From: Ardenticatenaceae bacterium
Lineage (GTDB): Bacteria; Chloroflexota; Anaerolineae; Promineifilales; Promineifilaceae
Assembly: GCA_020634245.1 (NCBI GenBank)
Contig: JACKCC010000009.1
Location: forward strand, 380,908-444,907
Reading direction: 5' to 3'
Length of the DNA: 64,000 nucleotides
The notes under the pieces are model-generated. The model had not been told where the DNA came from and searched no databases. It worked only from the letters and a program-made list of their open reading frames with translations. Positions 23,810 through 33,644 of this stretch are shown piece by piece (positions within the stretch are counted from its first letter, which is position 1; every line of letters begins with the position of its first letter). The translations under genes and the position numbers were made by a program.

Positions 23810-26302
23810 ATGAAAAAACGACTAGCAGCCGTTGCTTTTGTAATTACGTTGAGTATAGGAAGTTTCGTGTCGCTGATATATGCAACCAGCGAGTCTCAAC
23901 AAACAGCAACCCCACTATCAAGCAGCCAAAGTATTGTTCCCCTGCCAGAACTGGGAGGCATTTATACCAACCGCCGTACTGACGGGGTTTTGAACGCCTT
24001 TAACCAGGCCGTGTTTGGCCCAAAGTCATGTACGTCGTATGGCGATCCCTATTCGCCTTTGAATAGTGTCTGGGCGCCAGGATACTATACATACAAGTAT
24101 CGCATTCTCATCCCCCCTGATTATCCGTCTGACATCGTCCGTGTTGAGTTGTTTGATCCCGATTCGATCAACAGCACGATCATGACAACGACCTTTTCCC
24201 ATACTCAGATTGCTATTAAAAAAGGATATTCTATCACCGAAACGGCCGTATGCCTGACCGATCAGCGCGACACTTGTGTCATCAATACCAACGAAGAAGA
24301 TTTACTCTACAGTTTCCAGGAACTGAGCTACGATCAAATCAACCCGTTTTGGATGATCCGCATTGACGAAAATCGGGGCCGTGGCGATGACGATGGTGAT
24401 GGCACATGCGGCACGCCGCTAACATACACAACCCGGTACAATACACAAACCGTTTTTGAACTGTCCTATATCTCCCAAAACGAAGACGGTTCGGCCGAAT
24501 CGATCCCATTAGCTCGTTATACGGGCCAGGTAGGCGACGGCGTTCGGGATAATGGCAGCCACTTGACCGATTTGCATTGGGTTTCCCCCGGCGCAGCCCC
24601 CAGCTTTGACCAGCCCGCTTTTGTCCCGGTTGATGCCAATTCCTCCGGTTCATTTGAAATCGATCTGACTGAAGACGTACCCGGAATCGTCACCAATCCT
24701 TTGACCGGCTACCGTGAATTGTATTTGGGTGTTACGGCCGTTACCGGTTCCTCAGAGAACGGTTTTGAAATCTGGGCAGGGCCGCCAACTTACATCCATG
24801 CTGTACCCAGCGAAGTCAACGCTCGCAACCTGTACATCATGAATAACCCGCAAACCCACAGCTCGGCCGGCGTGACCATCTTTGCCCTGGACGCCCTGCC
24901 CCAAAACTCCAACATCAACACCCAAATCGACTTACCCCTTCTCTATCTGAGTGCCAATTATGCCGGGCAGACCATAACCGTTACCGCATTCGACATCGAA
25001 CATTACGCCCCGTTCCCTATCACCTTTTATATAGACACCATCTCCCAATCCGATTGGTCGATGACCTTTGGCAAAAGCGGCGTCGATGACCCCGATGGCA
25101 TCCCTGACGGCGTCAGATGTTTACCCGGCAATTGTTCTGATGAATGGATAGACCCTCCTTATCACATCCAATTGCCCGATTTTACGACAGAATGCGACCC
25201 CGCCAACCCGGACCCTCAACTCTGCACACCCTTTTACGGCGGACGGCTCATGGTCAGTTTCCCAAGCCGTCAAAACGAGTCCTATGCCTGGACGGCCAGT
25301 GTGCCCGATGAACCTGTGCCTGACAACACGGCCAGCTGCGCGGCGCTTCCCCTGGCCCTCAGCCTGGACAGCCTATCGGTATCCCCGCCCGATGCAGGCA
25401 CAAACCCATATCCCGACGCTTCCGAATTTGATTATCCGGCCGTTCCGCCAGACTACAACAGCTTTGTCTTTCACGTACCGGATGTACCCTTGTCACAAGC
25501 CAAGGAAGGATACATCTACCGTTTGTATGACGGGTTTGAGGCCGGCAACTTTGGCTGGCTGCGATGGAACAATGGCCGGCCCGACGATGATATTCGCCTG
25601 CGCAACAGCCTGATTTGGCCCGGAAACAGCACGGACTACGAAGATCATGGCTATACGGAAGATTTCCCGGCATCGCCCATATTCAGTTGGATAGTAGATG
25701 GCTACGTGAATCCTGGTGACAATTATGACCTCGACCTGAACATTAATAACCCCGTCTGGGCAAAGACAACTGTCATCACCTCCACCATTGTACAACCGGT
25801 CCTCAACGGTCATATTGACAACGAACGAACATTACAACTGGTTGTCTGGGACAAAAGCAGCCAGATAAACGGGACTTACACAACCGCCCGCATTGGCGTG
25901 TTTCGTATCGTTGGCTATCACCTTGAACCTGTTACCGGGGCCAGTTGGATTGCGCTGGAATTCAGTCATTGGAATACTGCTTGCAGTCAGGCCGGCACAG
26001 CTCTGGCAGAAATATCCCTGGTAGGCGCAGCCAAGGGCCTGGTTCAAACACCCTATACATTTCTGGCCAACGTTCTACCGGTAACAACGACGCTCCCGGT
26101 CAAATATATCTGGCAGGCAACAGACCAGATTCCGGTTACTCAAACGAATACGTTCAGAGATGAATTTTCATTTATCTGGTCGCAACCCGGCACAAAAACG
26201 ATAACGGTCACTGCCCAAAATGAAGCGGGGATCATTGTCCAGTCTACACATTCCATTTTTATTGACTGGAGACGGGTTTATTTGCCGGTTATTGTTAAGT
26301 AA
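23810..26302 (+). CDS. Large secreted protein with PKD-like domain and C-terminal YLPVIVK motif
   Basis: The 830-residue protein has an N-terminal signal peptide (KKRLAAVAFVITLSIGSFVS). Its long extracellular region is rich in Asp, Pro and aromatic residues, has no recognised catalytic domain, and is probably beta-sandwich. A PKD-like segment is seen near 755-825 (FLANVLPVTT, YIWQATD, PGTKTITVTAQNEAG). The last residues are WRRVYLPVIVK. Ends of the form YLPLxxK/R are frequent in secreted Chloroflexota proteins and may be a sorting or anchoring signal; this is from general knowledge and not proven here. Calcium-binding-like Asp-rich stretches (GRGDDDGDGTCG, DPDGIPDGV) are visible. Confidence 0.7.
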   Translation: MKKRLAAVAFVITLSIGSFVSLIYATSESQQTATPLSSSQSIVPLPELGGIYTNRRTDGVLNAFNQAVFGPKSCTSYGDPYSPLNSVWAPGYYTYKYRILIPPDYPSDIVRVELFDPDSINSTIMTTTFSHTQIAIKKGYSITETAVCLTDQRDTCVINTNEEDLLYSFQELSYDQINPFWMIRIDENRGRGDDDGDGTCGTPLTYTTRYNTQTVFELSYISQNEDGSAESIPLARYTGQVGDGVRDNGSHLTDLHWVSPGAAPSFDQPAFVPVDANSSGSFEIDLTEDVPGIVTNPLTGYRELYLGVTAVTGSSENGFEIWAGPPTYIHAVPSEVNARNLYIMNNPQTHSSAGVTIFALDALPQNSNINTQIDLPLLYLSANYAGQTITVTAFDIEHYAPFPITFYIDTISQSDWSMTFGKSGVDDPDGIPDGVRCLPGNCSDEWIDPPYHIQLPDFTTECDPANPDPQLCTPFYGGRLMVSFPSRQNESYAWTASVPDEPVPDNTASCAALPLALSLDSLSVSPPDAGTNPYPDASEFDYPAVPPDYNSFVFHVPDVPLSQAKEGYIYRLYDGFEAGNFGWLRWNNGRPDDDIRLRNSLIWPGNSTDYEDHGYTEDFPASPIFSWIVDGYVNPGDNYDLDLNINNPVWAKTTVITSTIVQPVLNGHIDNERTLQLVVWDKSSQINGTYTTARIGVFRIVGYHLEPVTGASWIALEFSHWNTACSQAGTALAEISLVGAAKGLVQTPYTFLANVLPVTTTLPVKYIWQATDQIPVTQTNTFRDEFSFIWSQPGTKTITVTAQNEAGIIVQSTHSIFIDWRRVYLPVIVK

Positions 26303-26765
26303 CCGGCAGCGACTATTTACCGGACACAACATTTTTTGATTTTTTCGGTTCTTTGGGGTTTCCTGGGGTCTTATGCTTGTCATGCTGAGCGAAGTGAAGC
26401 ATCCCAGAGGTGCCGGGATTCCTCGCTTCGTTCGGAATGACAAAACCCCGCGAGATCCGAAAGACCCATTTTTTCTCAGGCAGGGGCGTTTCGCGAAACG
26501 CCCCTATCGGTCTTGTTAGTTTTTTGAAAATGTAAGCGCTCAGGTGGCAATCGCTTTTTCCAAAAGGTAGTGACACAATCTAAACGGTTTTTAAGTGACT
26601 GTCACCCCGTCCCTCATCAGGTGATTCTCTCCTTCCAATTAGGTTTATGCTACAATGATTGCGAGATGTAACAAAAAAAGATTGTAACCGTACAGGTGGC
26701 TGCCTTCGACAGGCTCAGGCAGCGCGGGCTGCGACGGGTACAGCCCTCCTGTACAAGGGGACCAC
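26303..26765. repeat. Repeat-filled intergenic region
   Basis: It holds a ~65-base element at 26379-26443 (TCATGCTGAGCGAAG to CTTCGTTCGGAATGAC, repeated at 29797-29868), a GGGGCGTTTCGCGAAACGCCCC hairpin near 26483-26504, an AAGTGACTGTCACC copy at 26593-26606, and a CTTCGACAGGCTCAG word near 26705. No gene is seen; the upstream signals of the GH17 gene must lie at its right end. Confidence 0.6.
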
Positions 26766-29468
26766 ATGCGAATCAAATCTTTTACGTTTTGTTTTCTCGC
26801 CAGCTTGCTGTCCATTATTGCCCTGTTTAGCTGCACCAAAGCGCCTGATTCGCCGCCAACCGCGACGACAATCCCCGCTCAATCGGCTGTTTTACCAACG
26901 GCCGTTCCTTCGGCCACGCCCACATTAGCACCCTCCCCCACCAACACGCCGACCGCCACGCCCACCAAAGCAATCAGCCAATGGGTTTTATCAGGCAGCT
27001 ACGCCCGTGCCGACACAGACTCGTCCTGCGCTTCTCGTCTTTCCCCGGCCAGTTTAATTCTAGGCGCTGACCCGGTCACTTGCCAACCGGCTGGTGACGA
27101 AAGTATGGCTGAAATTTTGCTCCCGGTTCCAGCGGACAAAACCAACCAGATCGCCCTGTTGCAGATTATGTGTACCGACAGCGGCAGTGACTGCACCCAG
27201 GCGGTTCAATTGGCCGGGCCGGGAGGAACACTGGCTGTTGACGTCGATGGCCAGCGTTTGTGGCAGGCCGACTGCACCAAACTATCCTTGGCTGACTGTA
27301 CGTCGCGCTTTCTGGCCCCGGTATTGACGGCGGCCTTTGCTGTGGGGGACACGCCTGCACTGAGCGGCGACCTTCTGTCGCAAGCCGAAGGGGCCGTTCA
27401 CCATATCCAACTCACCACCTCAGGCAGCATAAGCTGGCAGATCAGCGACATCCAACTGGATTGGCAGCCCATCCCCAACGCCATCAACGGCATCGCCTAC
27501 AGCCCGTTCCGCGACTGCCAGAATCCGCACTGGGGGCCGTTCCCAACCGTCGAGCAGATTCAGGAAGATTTGCGACTGGTGCGGCACATGGGTAACGCCA
27601 TCCGCACCTATTCCAGCGTAGACGTACAGGGCGAAATCCCGGCGATTGCCCACGATTTAGGCTTACGGGTCACCGCCGGGGCCTGGCTGGGGCCGGATAA
27701 AGAACAGAATGAAATCGAAATCGCGGCGCTGATTGATCTGGTGCAGCAAGACGTGGGGATTGAGTCGGTCATCGTCGGCAACGAGGTTTTACTGCGCGGC
27801 GATTTGACCGAAGCGGAGTTGATTGACTACATCGAGCGGGTCAAAGCCGCCGTTGCTGTGCCCGTCACTTCGGCCGAAACCATCGGCCACCTGCTAAGTC
27901 ACCCGGAACTGATTGCCGCCCTCGACTATGTGATGGTCCACATTTACGCCTATTGGGACGGCGTGCCCATCGAAAATGCCGCCCAGCATACGCTAAACAT
28001 GGTCAATCTGACCCAGGAAATCGCCCAGGGGAAGCCGGTCGTGATTGGCGAAACCGGCTGGCCGTCGAATGGCCCGGCCAATGGGTCGGCCGTACCCAGC
28101 ATCGAAAACGAGCAGCGCTTCTGGCATGAATTCCTGACCCTGGCCCAACAAAACGGGCTGGACTTCTTCGCCTTTGCCGCGTTCGATGAACTGTGGAAAA
28201 CAGAGGGCGGCGTTGGCCCCTATTGGGGCTTGTTCAATTCGCAGCGGGTCAACAAATTCGACCTGGAAAGTGTTTATGTGCCGGTAGATTACGAGACACA
28301 GGCCATTGCTGCCGCCGAGCCGCTGCCAACAGCCACTCGCGGCGTGGTCGTTGTGCCGCCAACGGAACTGCTGTTCCCCGTCTTTACCAATTACGCCGCC
28401 TATGACAATCATTTTGCTCCCAGCGGCTATATGGGCGATTATCAGGCCATCCAGTACAGTGACTGCACGCGGCTGACCGATGTTTGGGAGGAAACGGCCG
28501 TTTCCATCCACTATGATCCCGCGCTCAAAAGCGAAAAAGGCTGGGCCGGCATCTACTGGCAGGAGCCGGAAAACAATTGGGGCGTTTACCCCGAAGGCTA
28601 CGATTTGACCGCCTTCGCCCAATTACGCTTCCGCGCCCGCAGTTTAGAGGCCGAAAGTCAGGTGCAGTTCTTCGTCGGCGGCGTGAACACCGGCAGTTAT
28701 CCTAGTTCCATCCCCCGCCCCATTTATGCCCGCGAGGCTGATTGGAACGGTTTTGTCACCTTAACCGACCAGTGGCAGGAGTTCCACATCGACTTGCAAA
28801 ATGCCGATCTCAGCCATGTGATTGACGGCTTTGGCTGGGTGGCCAACAAGACCAAGACACCTGACGGTGTGACCGTCTATCTGGATGATATTGTGTTCAG
28901 CCAGGAACGACTGCCGCCGCTGGCAACGGCCGTTCCCAGTGCAACGGCCGTTCCCTTACCAACCGTTATCCCTCCCACCGCTACACCGAACCCCAATCTG
29001 CCGCCGCTGGCAGTTTACAGCGGCAGCACACTGACGCCCGGCTTTGATATGAATGTGGACAGCGGGCCGGGCCGGTTAACCGGCTGGGCCATCGACGAGG
29101 GCGGCGCAATCTGTATGCACTATCCGGGCGGGCAAAACTGGGCGGCGCTGTTTATTACCAACGGCCGTGCCCAACCGGCCGGCAGCCGGCCGGGGCGGGA
29201 TATGAGTGAATACGGCCGTCTAACCTTTGAATTGAAAGGGCAAAGTGAAAATCAAACCGTCCGCATTGGTCTCAAAGACAGCAGCGACCCCGACAACGGC
29301 ACGGAAACCCGCTACACCATCACGCCGCCGCCGGATTGGCAAAGCTATAGTTACCCGCTGGCCGACTTTTACACGGCCGATCCGGCCAGCCTGTACGTGA
29401 TGATTGAATTTGTCTTTGGCAGCGACCCGGCCGACATCTGTTTCCGTAACGTGATATACCGGCCGTAG
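26766..29468 (+). CDS. Lipoprotein with GH17-like glucanase domain and carbohydrate-binding-like modules
   Basis: The 900-residue protein has a lipobox (ALFSC, near residue 20) and a Thr/Pro-rich linker. A beta-sandwich-like part (about 75-235) and a GH17-type barrel (about 239-500) follow. The barrel has the family landmarks INGIAYSPF, the acid/base glutamate in VGNE near residue 338 and the nucleophile glutamate in IGETGWPSN near residue 427, so it should cleave beta-1,3-glucan. Two further beta-sandwich modules (about 545-715 and 760-900) look like carbohydrate-binding domains, joined by a Pro/Thr linker. It would act at the cell surface. The ATG at 26766 follows AAGGGGACC. Confidence 0.8.
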   Translation: MRIKSFTFCFLASLLSIIALFSCTKAPDSPPTATTIPAQSAVLPTAVPSATPTLAPSPTNTPTATPTKAISQWVLSGSYARADTDSSCASRLSPASLILGADPVTCQPAGDESMAEILLPVPADKTNQIALLQIMCTDSGSDCTQAVQLAGPGGTLAVDVDGQRLWQADCTKLSLADCTSRFLAPVLTAAFAVGDTPALSGDLLSQAEGAVHHIQLTTSGSISWQISDIQLDWQPIPNAINGIAYSPFRDCQNPHWGPFPTVEQIQEDLRLVRHMGNAIRTYSSVDVQGEIPAIAHDLGLRVTAGAWLGPDKEQNEIEIAALIDLVQQDVGIESVIVGNEVLLRGDLTEAELIDYIERVKAAVAVPVTSAETIGHLLSHPELIAALDYVMVHIYAYWDGVPIENAAQHTLNMVNLTQEIAQGKPVVIGETGWPSNGPANGSAVPSIENEQRFWHEFLTLAQQNGLDFFAFAAFDELWKTEGGVGPYWGLFNSQRVNKFDLESVYVPVDYETQAIAAAEPLPTATRGVVVVPPTELLFPVFTNYAAYDNHFAPSGYMGDYQAIQYSDCTRLTDVWEETAVSIHYDPALKSEKGWAGIYWQEPENNWGVYPEGYDLTAFAQLRFRARSLEAESQVQFFVGGVNTGSYPSSIPRPIYAREADWNGFVTLTDQWQEFHIDLQNADLSHVIDGFGWVANKTKTPDGVTVYLDDIVFSQERLPPLATAVPSATAVPLPTVIPPTATPNPNLPPLAVYSGSTLTPGFDMNVDSGPGRLTGWAIDEGGAICMHYPGGQNWAALFITNGRAQPAGSRPGRDMSEYGRLTFELKGQSENQTVRIGLKDSSDPDNGTETRYTITPPPDWQSYSYPLADFYTADPASLYVMIEFVFGSDPADICFRNVIYRP

Positions 29469-29560
29469 CTGGCGGGGATTAAGGGATTAGGGGATTTTTG
29501 ATGAATGAAAATGGAACGCGGATGATGCAGGGTTGCCTCGTAGGGGCGGGTCTCGTACCC

Positions 29561-29640
29561 GCCCTGCTCTGGGCGACCACGCCCTGCTTTGGGCGACCAC
29601 GCCCTGCTTTGGGCGACCACGCCCTGCTTTGGGCGACCAC
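29561..29640. repeat. Four tandem copies of a 20-bp unit within a TAGGGGCG repeat
   Basis: GCCCTGCTTTGGGCGACCAC is repeated four times head to tail (the first copy with one change), set between TAGGGGCGGG and a matching CGCCCCTAC. The flanking words recur at 43430, 44125 and 44952. The whole region 29469-29945 has no gene; it holds this array and the TCATGCTGA element at 29797-29868. Confidence 0.8.
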
Positions 29641-29796
29641 AAGGGTACGCCCCTACATCCCGTGAACTCTAATTAACCACTTTACCTGTGGCCTGTGTCC
29701 CTTTAGCTGTGGCCGGTGTCTCCACCGGGCCACCAATGGCATGGCCTTTTCAAAAGCTTAAAAATCTGTGGTTCTTTGGGATTTCCTAGGGACTTA

Positions 29797-29868
29797 TGCT
29801 TGTCATGCTGAACGAAGTGAAGCATCCCAGGTAGGATGGGATTCCTCGCTTCGCTCGGAATGACAAAA
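29797..29868. repeat. TCATGCTGAACGAAG element, second copy
   Basis: It closely matches 26379-26443: TGTCATGCTGA, GAAGTGAAGCATCCCAG, GGGATTCCTCGCTTCG and GGAATGACAAAACCCCGCG are shared in the same order, followed in both by GAGATCCGAAAGACCCA. The arms are inverted repeats. Confidence 0.75.
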
Positions 29869-29945
29869 CCCCGCGAGATCCGAAAGACCCAAATCTGTAA
29901 CATCTGCGAAATCTGTGGATCATTTTCAATAGAGAATTTAACGAT

Positions 29946-30704
29946 ATGAACCGTGACAATCCAACCGCAATCAATAAAGGAACGCTCCGCAAGGTGATGG
30001 CGCAGGCTTTCAACCAGGAAGAGCTGAAATATGTCTGCGACGAACTGGCCATTAACATCGAAGACCTGGCCGGGGCCGGTAAACAGGAAAAAATCTTCGA
30101 GCTGATTCAATATTTGGAGCGGCGTAATCGTCTGCCCGATCTGGTGCGCGTCTTGAACGAACAGCGGCCTGATCTGGATTTTACGGCACGGCCGTTCCCC
30201 TTCCGCAAGCGTTACATGGGCGGCATCGTCGTCTTACTGGGCCTGCTCCTGCTGGCTGCTGCCTGGCTCATCGCCCAAACGGGCATCTTCTGCCCCTACC
30301 ACGCCGCCACCGACTACGAAACCATCGTCCTGATGATTAAGGCCGAAAGCCAGGCGGTCAAGGAGGGCAATCTGGCCATCATCGAGGAGATTTTTGCCGC
30401 CGACGCCTACATCAAACAAACGGAAAAGGGCAGCGGCCAGGTGACTGAATGGTTTGACCCGCTGGCCCACTACAGTGCTTTGTTTGAGAACACGATGTTT
30501 TTAACGGCCACTCATACCGACATCAGCGGGACGGTGAACGGCCGTTACGCCCGTTTTACCAGCGGCGGCCAGGGCAGTTACACGAAAAATGGAGCATACG
30601 GCGAATATGACAATAAAGCCGGTAATCCGGACGAGGCAGAACTGTGGACGTTACAAAAGAACCTGTGCGGCTGCTGGCAAATCACCGAGTTTGAGTTCCA
30701 CTAA
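29946..30704 (+). CDS. EAD1-type effector-associated domain protein with membrane helix and NTF2-like domain
   Basis: The 252-residue protein begins with about 80 residues that match the pattern of effector-associated domain 1. This is a helical death-like adaptor of bacterial conflict systems; the visible pattern is LRKVMAQAFNQEELKYVCDE, then LIQYLERRNRLPDLVRVL and a closing RPDL. One membrane helix follows (GGIVVLLGLLLLAAAWLIA, about 90-112). A SnoaL/NTF2-like domain ends the protein (about 120-252), with several cysteines near its end (NLCGCW). EAD proteins bring effectors together by like-with-like contact with partners that carry the same domain. No partner is coded beside it. It stands 310 bases before the defence island. 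Confidence 0.65.
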   Translation: MNRDNPTAINKGTLRKVMAQAFNQEELKYVCDELAINIEDLAGAGKQEKIFELIQYLERRNRLPDLVRVLNEQRPDLDFTARPFPFRKRYMGGIVVLLGLLLLAAAWLIAQTGIFCPYHAATDYETIVLMIKAESQAVKEGNLAIIEEIFAADAYIKQTEKGSGQVTEWFDPLAHYSALFENTMFLTATHTDISGTVNGRYARFTSGGQGSYTKNGAYGEYDNKAGNPDEAELWTLQKNLCGCWQITEFEFH

Positions 30705-30950
30705 CGCTCTATTCCCTCCCTCCTTAAGCCAGAATGCAAAGTTGGTATGACATTCTGTTCAAGGCATAGTACAATTTTCCACCAGACTTTTCCTTGTTCC
30801 TGGTGTAGAATTGCTTATTGTTGTGTTTTTGAGGGAGATAAGCATAGATTGATTTTGCCTAATTGTTAAGCGTTTCTCATGGACTTACCGCAATTAAGTT
30901 TTCCTGCTGCACTTGATACAACTACTGACTTAACGGTCGTTCTATATAAG

Positions 30951-30991
30951 CTAACATTCTTGGTTTCCATGATTTATAACCGAGATGTTAG
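30951..30991 (+). terminator. Leader hairpin with T-run ahead of the Z1 gene (possible attenuator)
   Basis: CTAACATTCTTGGTT pairs with AACCGAGATGTTAG (one bulge, one G-U pair) around a 12-base loop, and TTTTTATT follows. The Z1 start codon at 31014 with its AGGAG site lies 22 bases on. As RNA it has the form of a rho-independent terminator in the leader; as DNA it could be an operator. The rest of 30705-31013 shows no gene. Confidence 0.45.
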
Positions 30992-31013
30992 TTTTTATTG
31001 CTAGGAGTATTTA

Positions 31014-33644
31014 ATGAATGATTTTGAACCATTTGATCCATTGGTCAAAATGATTGTTAATGATCGAAGACCACCTCAAGATGTAAAAAAAGACCTGTTG
31101 GCGGCTGGTTTAGATCCGGCAAAAGTAGAAAAGGCGTATCAAGATTTCTTAAGGCTTACTGGCAAGCAAAAATTTCTTGGGCCACCACCCATGTTGGTCG
31201 AAAACAAACAAAAAGAAGGATGGTATCTTGGCGCGGATGCGTTTCAAGACGCTAAATTTTGGCCTTCGCTGCGTACACATCTTTTGGATGATAAACGGTG
31301 GCCTGAAGAAGCTGTTGAATCAATTCATCATGCTTCAGACAAAATTGTTTCTTGGTTGGAACACCCTTTAGCATCAAGGATTAACACGCGGGGTTTAGTA
31401 GTAGGCTATGTTCAAAGCGGTAAAACGGCCAACTTTACAGCAGTGATTGCAAAAGCCGCTGATGCTGGTTACAGATTTTTCATCGTGCTGTCAGGTACAA
31501 AAAAGGCGCTTAGACAACAAACGCAACAGCGTTTATACAGAGAACTGATTTTACTTAATGATGACGAGTGGTTTAGCCCTACTCTGTTAAACGACTTCAG
31601 ACCTAACTCTCTTGGAAACCCCAATTACTTTTTGTCTGACAAGAAACACGACAAAATATTATGTGTTGTCAAGAAGAATTCTACAATTCTCCGCAAGCTT
31701 ATTACATGGCTCAGCAGCGCAGATCGAAATATCTTGCAGCATTGTCCATTTCTGATCATTGATGATGAAGCTGATGAAGCCAGTATCAACACAGCTCGGA
31801 ATCAAGCAAACACCGACCCTGAAAATCGTGACAGGAGTGCAATTAATCGTCATCTTGTGAGCCTTCTAAGGCTCTTACCAAAAGCGGCTTATATCGGTTA
31901 TACAGCAACGCCATTTGCCAACGTCTTGATTGATCCCAGCTACCCAAATGACCTTTACCCAGGTGATTTCATCGTTTCCCTACCAAAGCCCGAAAATCAC
32001 TTTGGAACAGAAGGTATTTTTGGGAGAGCGCGGCTGTTGGAAGATGATACAGATGAAGAATTTGTGGGGCTTGATGTTGTTCGGATCGTACCTGACGATG
32101 AAGTGCCATTTCTTCGTCCAAAGCGATATGAACATGATTTTGTGCCAGACTTAACGCCAAGTTTGAAGTATGCGCTTCGCTATTACTGGCTGGCATGTGC
32201 TGCCCGCTTCGCTCGTGGGCAGCAAAATGAACATTCATCCATGTTAATTCATACAACGCAACTGATTAGAGTCCATAACAGCACTAGAGACTCCGTTGAT
32301 GGGTATAGGCAAACTATTCTGCGTGAGTTGAAAGGTCCCAGAAGAAGTCAGGTCTTGCAGGAATTTGCTGCTATTTGGGATGAAGAGCAAACGGCCGTTC
32401 CCCCAGAAGAAATGGGAACTGACGTGGTGACATTTGATGAACTGCGACCATATCTTAATGAAGTGATCAACGAAACCATGATCGTAGCAGACAATTACCA
32501 AAGCACACATCGCCTCTCTTATGAAGGTGAGGCAAAGATTCAAATTGTTATTGGCGGTAACACATTATCACGCGGTTTGACATTAGAAGGGTTGATAGTC
32601 AGCTTTTTTGTGCGGTCTGCAAGAGCATATGACACCCTACTGCAAATGGGACGATGGTTTGGATATCGACCAGGCTATGCGGACCTACCACGAATTTGGA
32701 TGACATCTGAATTGAGCAGCAATTTCTTTGACCTGGCAACGATTGAAGCAGAAATTCGACACGATATTGCGAATTATGAAAAGCTCAATGTAACGCCGCG
32801 CGAGTTTGGTGTAAAAATTCGCTCCCATCCCGATTTAAACATCACTGCTCCTCTAAAAATGCAGTATGCTGTACAAGCTCAGGTGTCATATGATGACAAC
32901 CACGTGCAAACAGTCCTTTTTGAAGAAAAGAACGCTAAATGGCTCAACCAAAATATCAAAGCGGCAGGGCAGTTAGTTAACCAACTTTCTGCTTCAGGTT
33001 GGGAAGGTGGACCACATAATGGACACATCCTATTCCGGGATGTTCCAAAGGATTACATTATCTCGTTCTTCCGGTCTTACAATTTCCATGATAACAACCG
33101 GTCTCTATCGGCCGATTTGCTGATCAACTACATTGACGATCAAAACAAATATGGTTTGCTTAAGAATTGGAACGTTGTCATCCGCGGGGTCACTGCACGA
33201 AGCAAAGCACCGCGTGGCAGTCTTAAATTAGGGGCGTATGAAGTCCCCCTGCTCGAACGTGCAAAACGAAAATCATCACCAGAAAATAACGCTCATATTG
33301 GTGTTCTCATGTCACGCGGTGATACTGGTGCAGACCTACCTCAAGAAAGAAAAGAACTCAAAAATCTATCCGAAGACGATTTGAAAACAAAGCGAAATGT
33401 TGATTTACCTTTTGGCACCGGTCTGCTTATTCTTTATCCCATTGATAAAGACTCCGAACCAGGTTCAGGGGCGAAGACAAAGGAAAAACTTGATGCAGCA
33501 GCGCATGTAATAGGCTTAGGCATAGTATTTCCAAAAGCCGCTCAACAATCACGTGGTGAACAAAGCTATGTGACTGTAGATCAATCACTTCTTGATAGGT
33601 CGGATTTCATAGTAGAGGAAGAAGAAGAAGACGAGGACGCATGA
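31014..33644 (+). CDS. Z1-domain superfamily 2 helicase/ATPase of a restriction-type system
   Basis: The 876-residue protein is a Z1-type ATPase. Walker A is GYVQSGKT near residues 131-138 and the Walker B/DEAD-like motif is LIIDDEADEAS near 248-258. YTATPFAN near 298 and the C-lobe motifs GGNTLSRGLTLEG (about 512-524) and QMGRWFGYR (about 543-551) follow. Z1 proteins are known from restriction-like systems that also have a MutL/MORC-like GHKL ATPase, a PD-(D/E)XK nuclease and a cytosine methyltransferase, as found here. It should move on or remodel DNA for the nuclease. The gene opens a tightly packed operon and overlaps the next gene by four bases. Base use is AT-richer than the flanks. Confidence 0.9.
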   Translation: MNDFEPFDPLVKMIVNDRRPPQDVKKDLLAAGLDPAKVEKAYQDFLRLTGKQKFLGPPPMLVENKQKEGWYLGADAFQDAKFWPSLRTHLLDDKRWPEEAVESIHHASDKIVSWLEHPLASRINTRGLVVGYVQSGKTANFTAVIAKAADAGYRFFIVLSGTKKALRQQTQQRLYRELILLNDDEWFSPTLLNDFRPNSLGNPNYFLSDKKHDKILCVVKKNSTILRKLITWLSSADRNILQHCPFLIIDDEADEASINTARNQANTDPENRDRSAINRHLVSLLRLLPKAAYIGYTATPFANVLIDPSYPNDLYPGDFIVSLPKPENHFGTEGIFGRARLLEDDTDEEFVGLDVVRIVPDDEVPFLRPKRYEHDFVPDLTPSLKYALRYYWLACAARFARGQQNEHSSMLIHTTQLIRVHNSTRDSVDGYRQTILRELKGPRRSQVLQEFAAIWDEEQTAVPPEEMGTDVVTFDELRPYLNEVINETMIVADNYQSTHRLSYEGEAKIQIVIGGNTLSRGLTLEGLIVSFFVRSARAYDTLLQMGRWFGYRPGYADLPRIWMTSELSSNFFDLATIEAEIRHDIANYEKLNVTPREFGVKIRSHPDLNITAPLKMQYAVQAQVSYDDNHVQTVLFEEKNAKWLNQNIKAAGQLVNQLSASGWEGGPHNGHILFRDVPKDYIISFFRSYNFHDNNRSLSADLLINYIDDQNKYGLLKNWNVVIRGVTARSKAPRGSLKLGAYEVPLLERAKRKSSPENNAHIGVLMSRGDTGADLPQERKELKNLSEDDLKTKRNVDLPFGTGLLILYPIDKDSEPGSGAKTKEKLDAAAHVIGLGIVFPKAAQQSRGEQSYVTVDQSLLDRSDFIVEEEEEDEDA

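Noticed and set aside
29561..29640. CRISPR-like or operator array of 20-bp units
   Set aside because: The units abut without spacers and form the inside of a known repeat type of this window; it is a plain tandem expansion.
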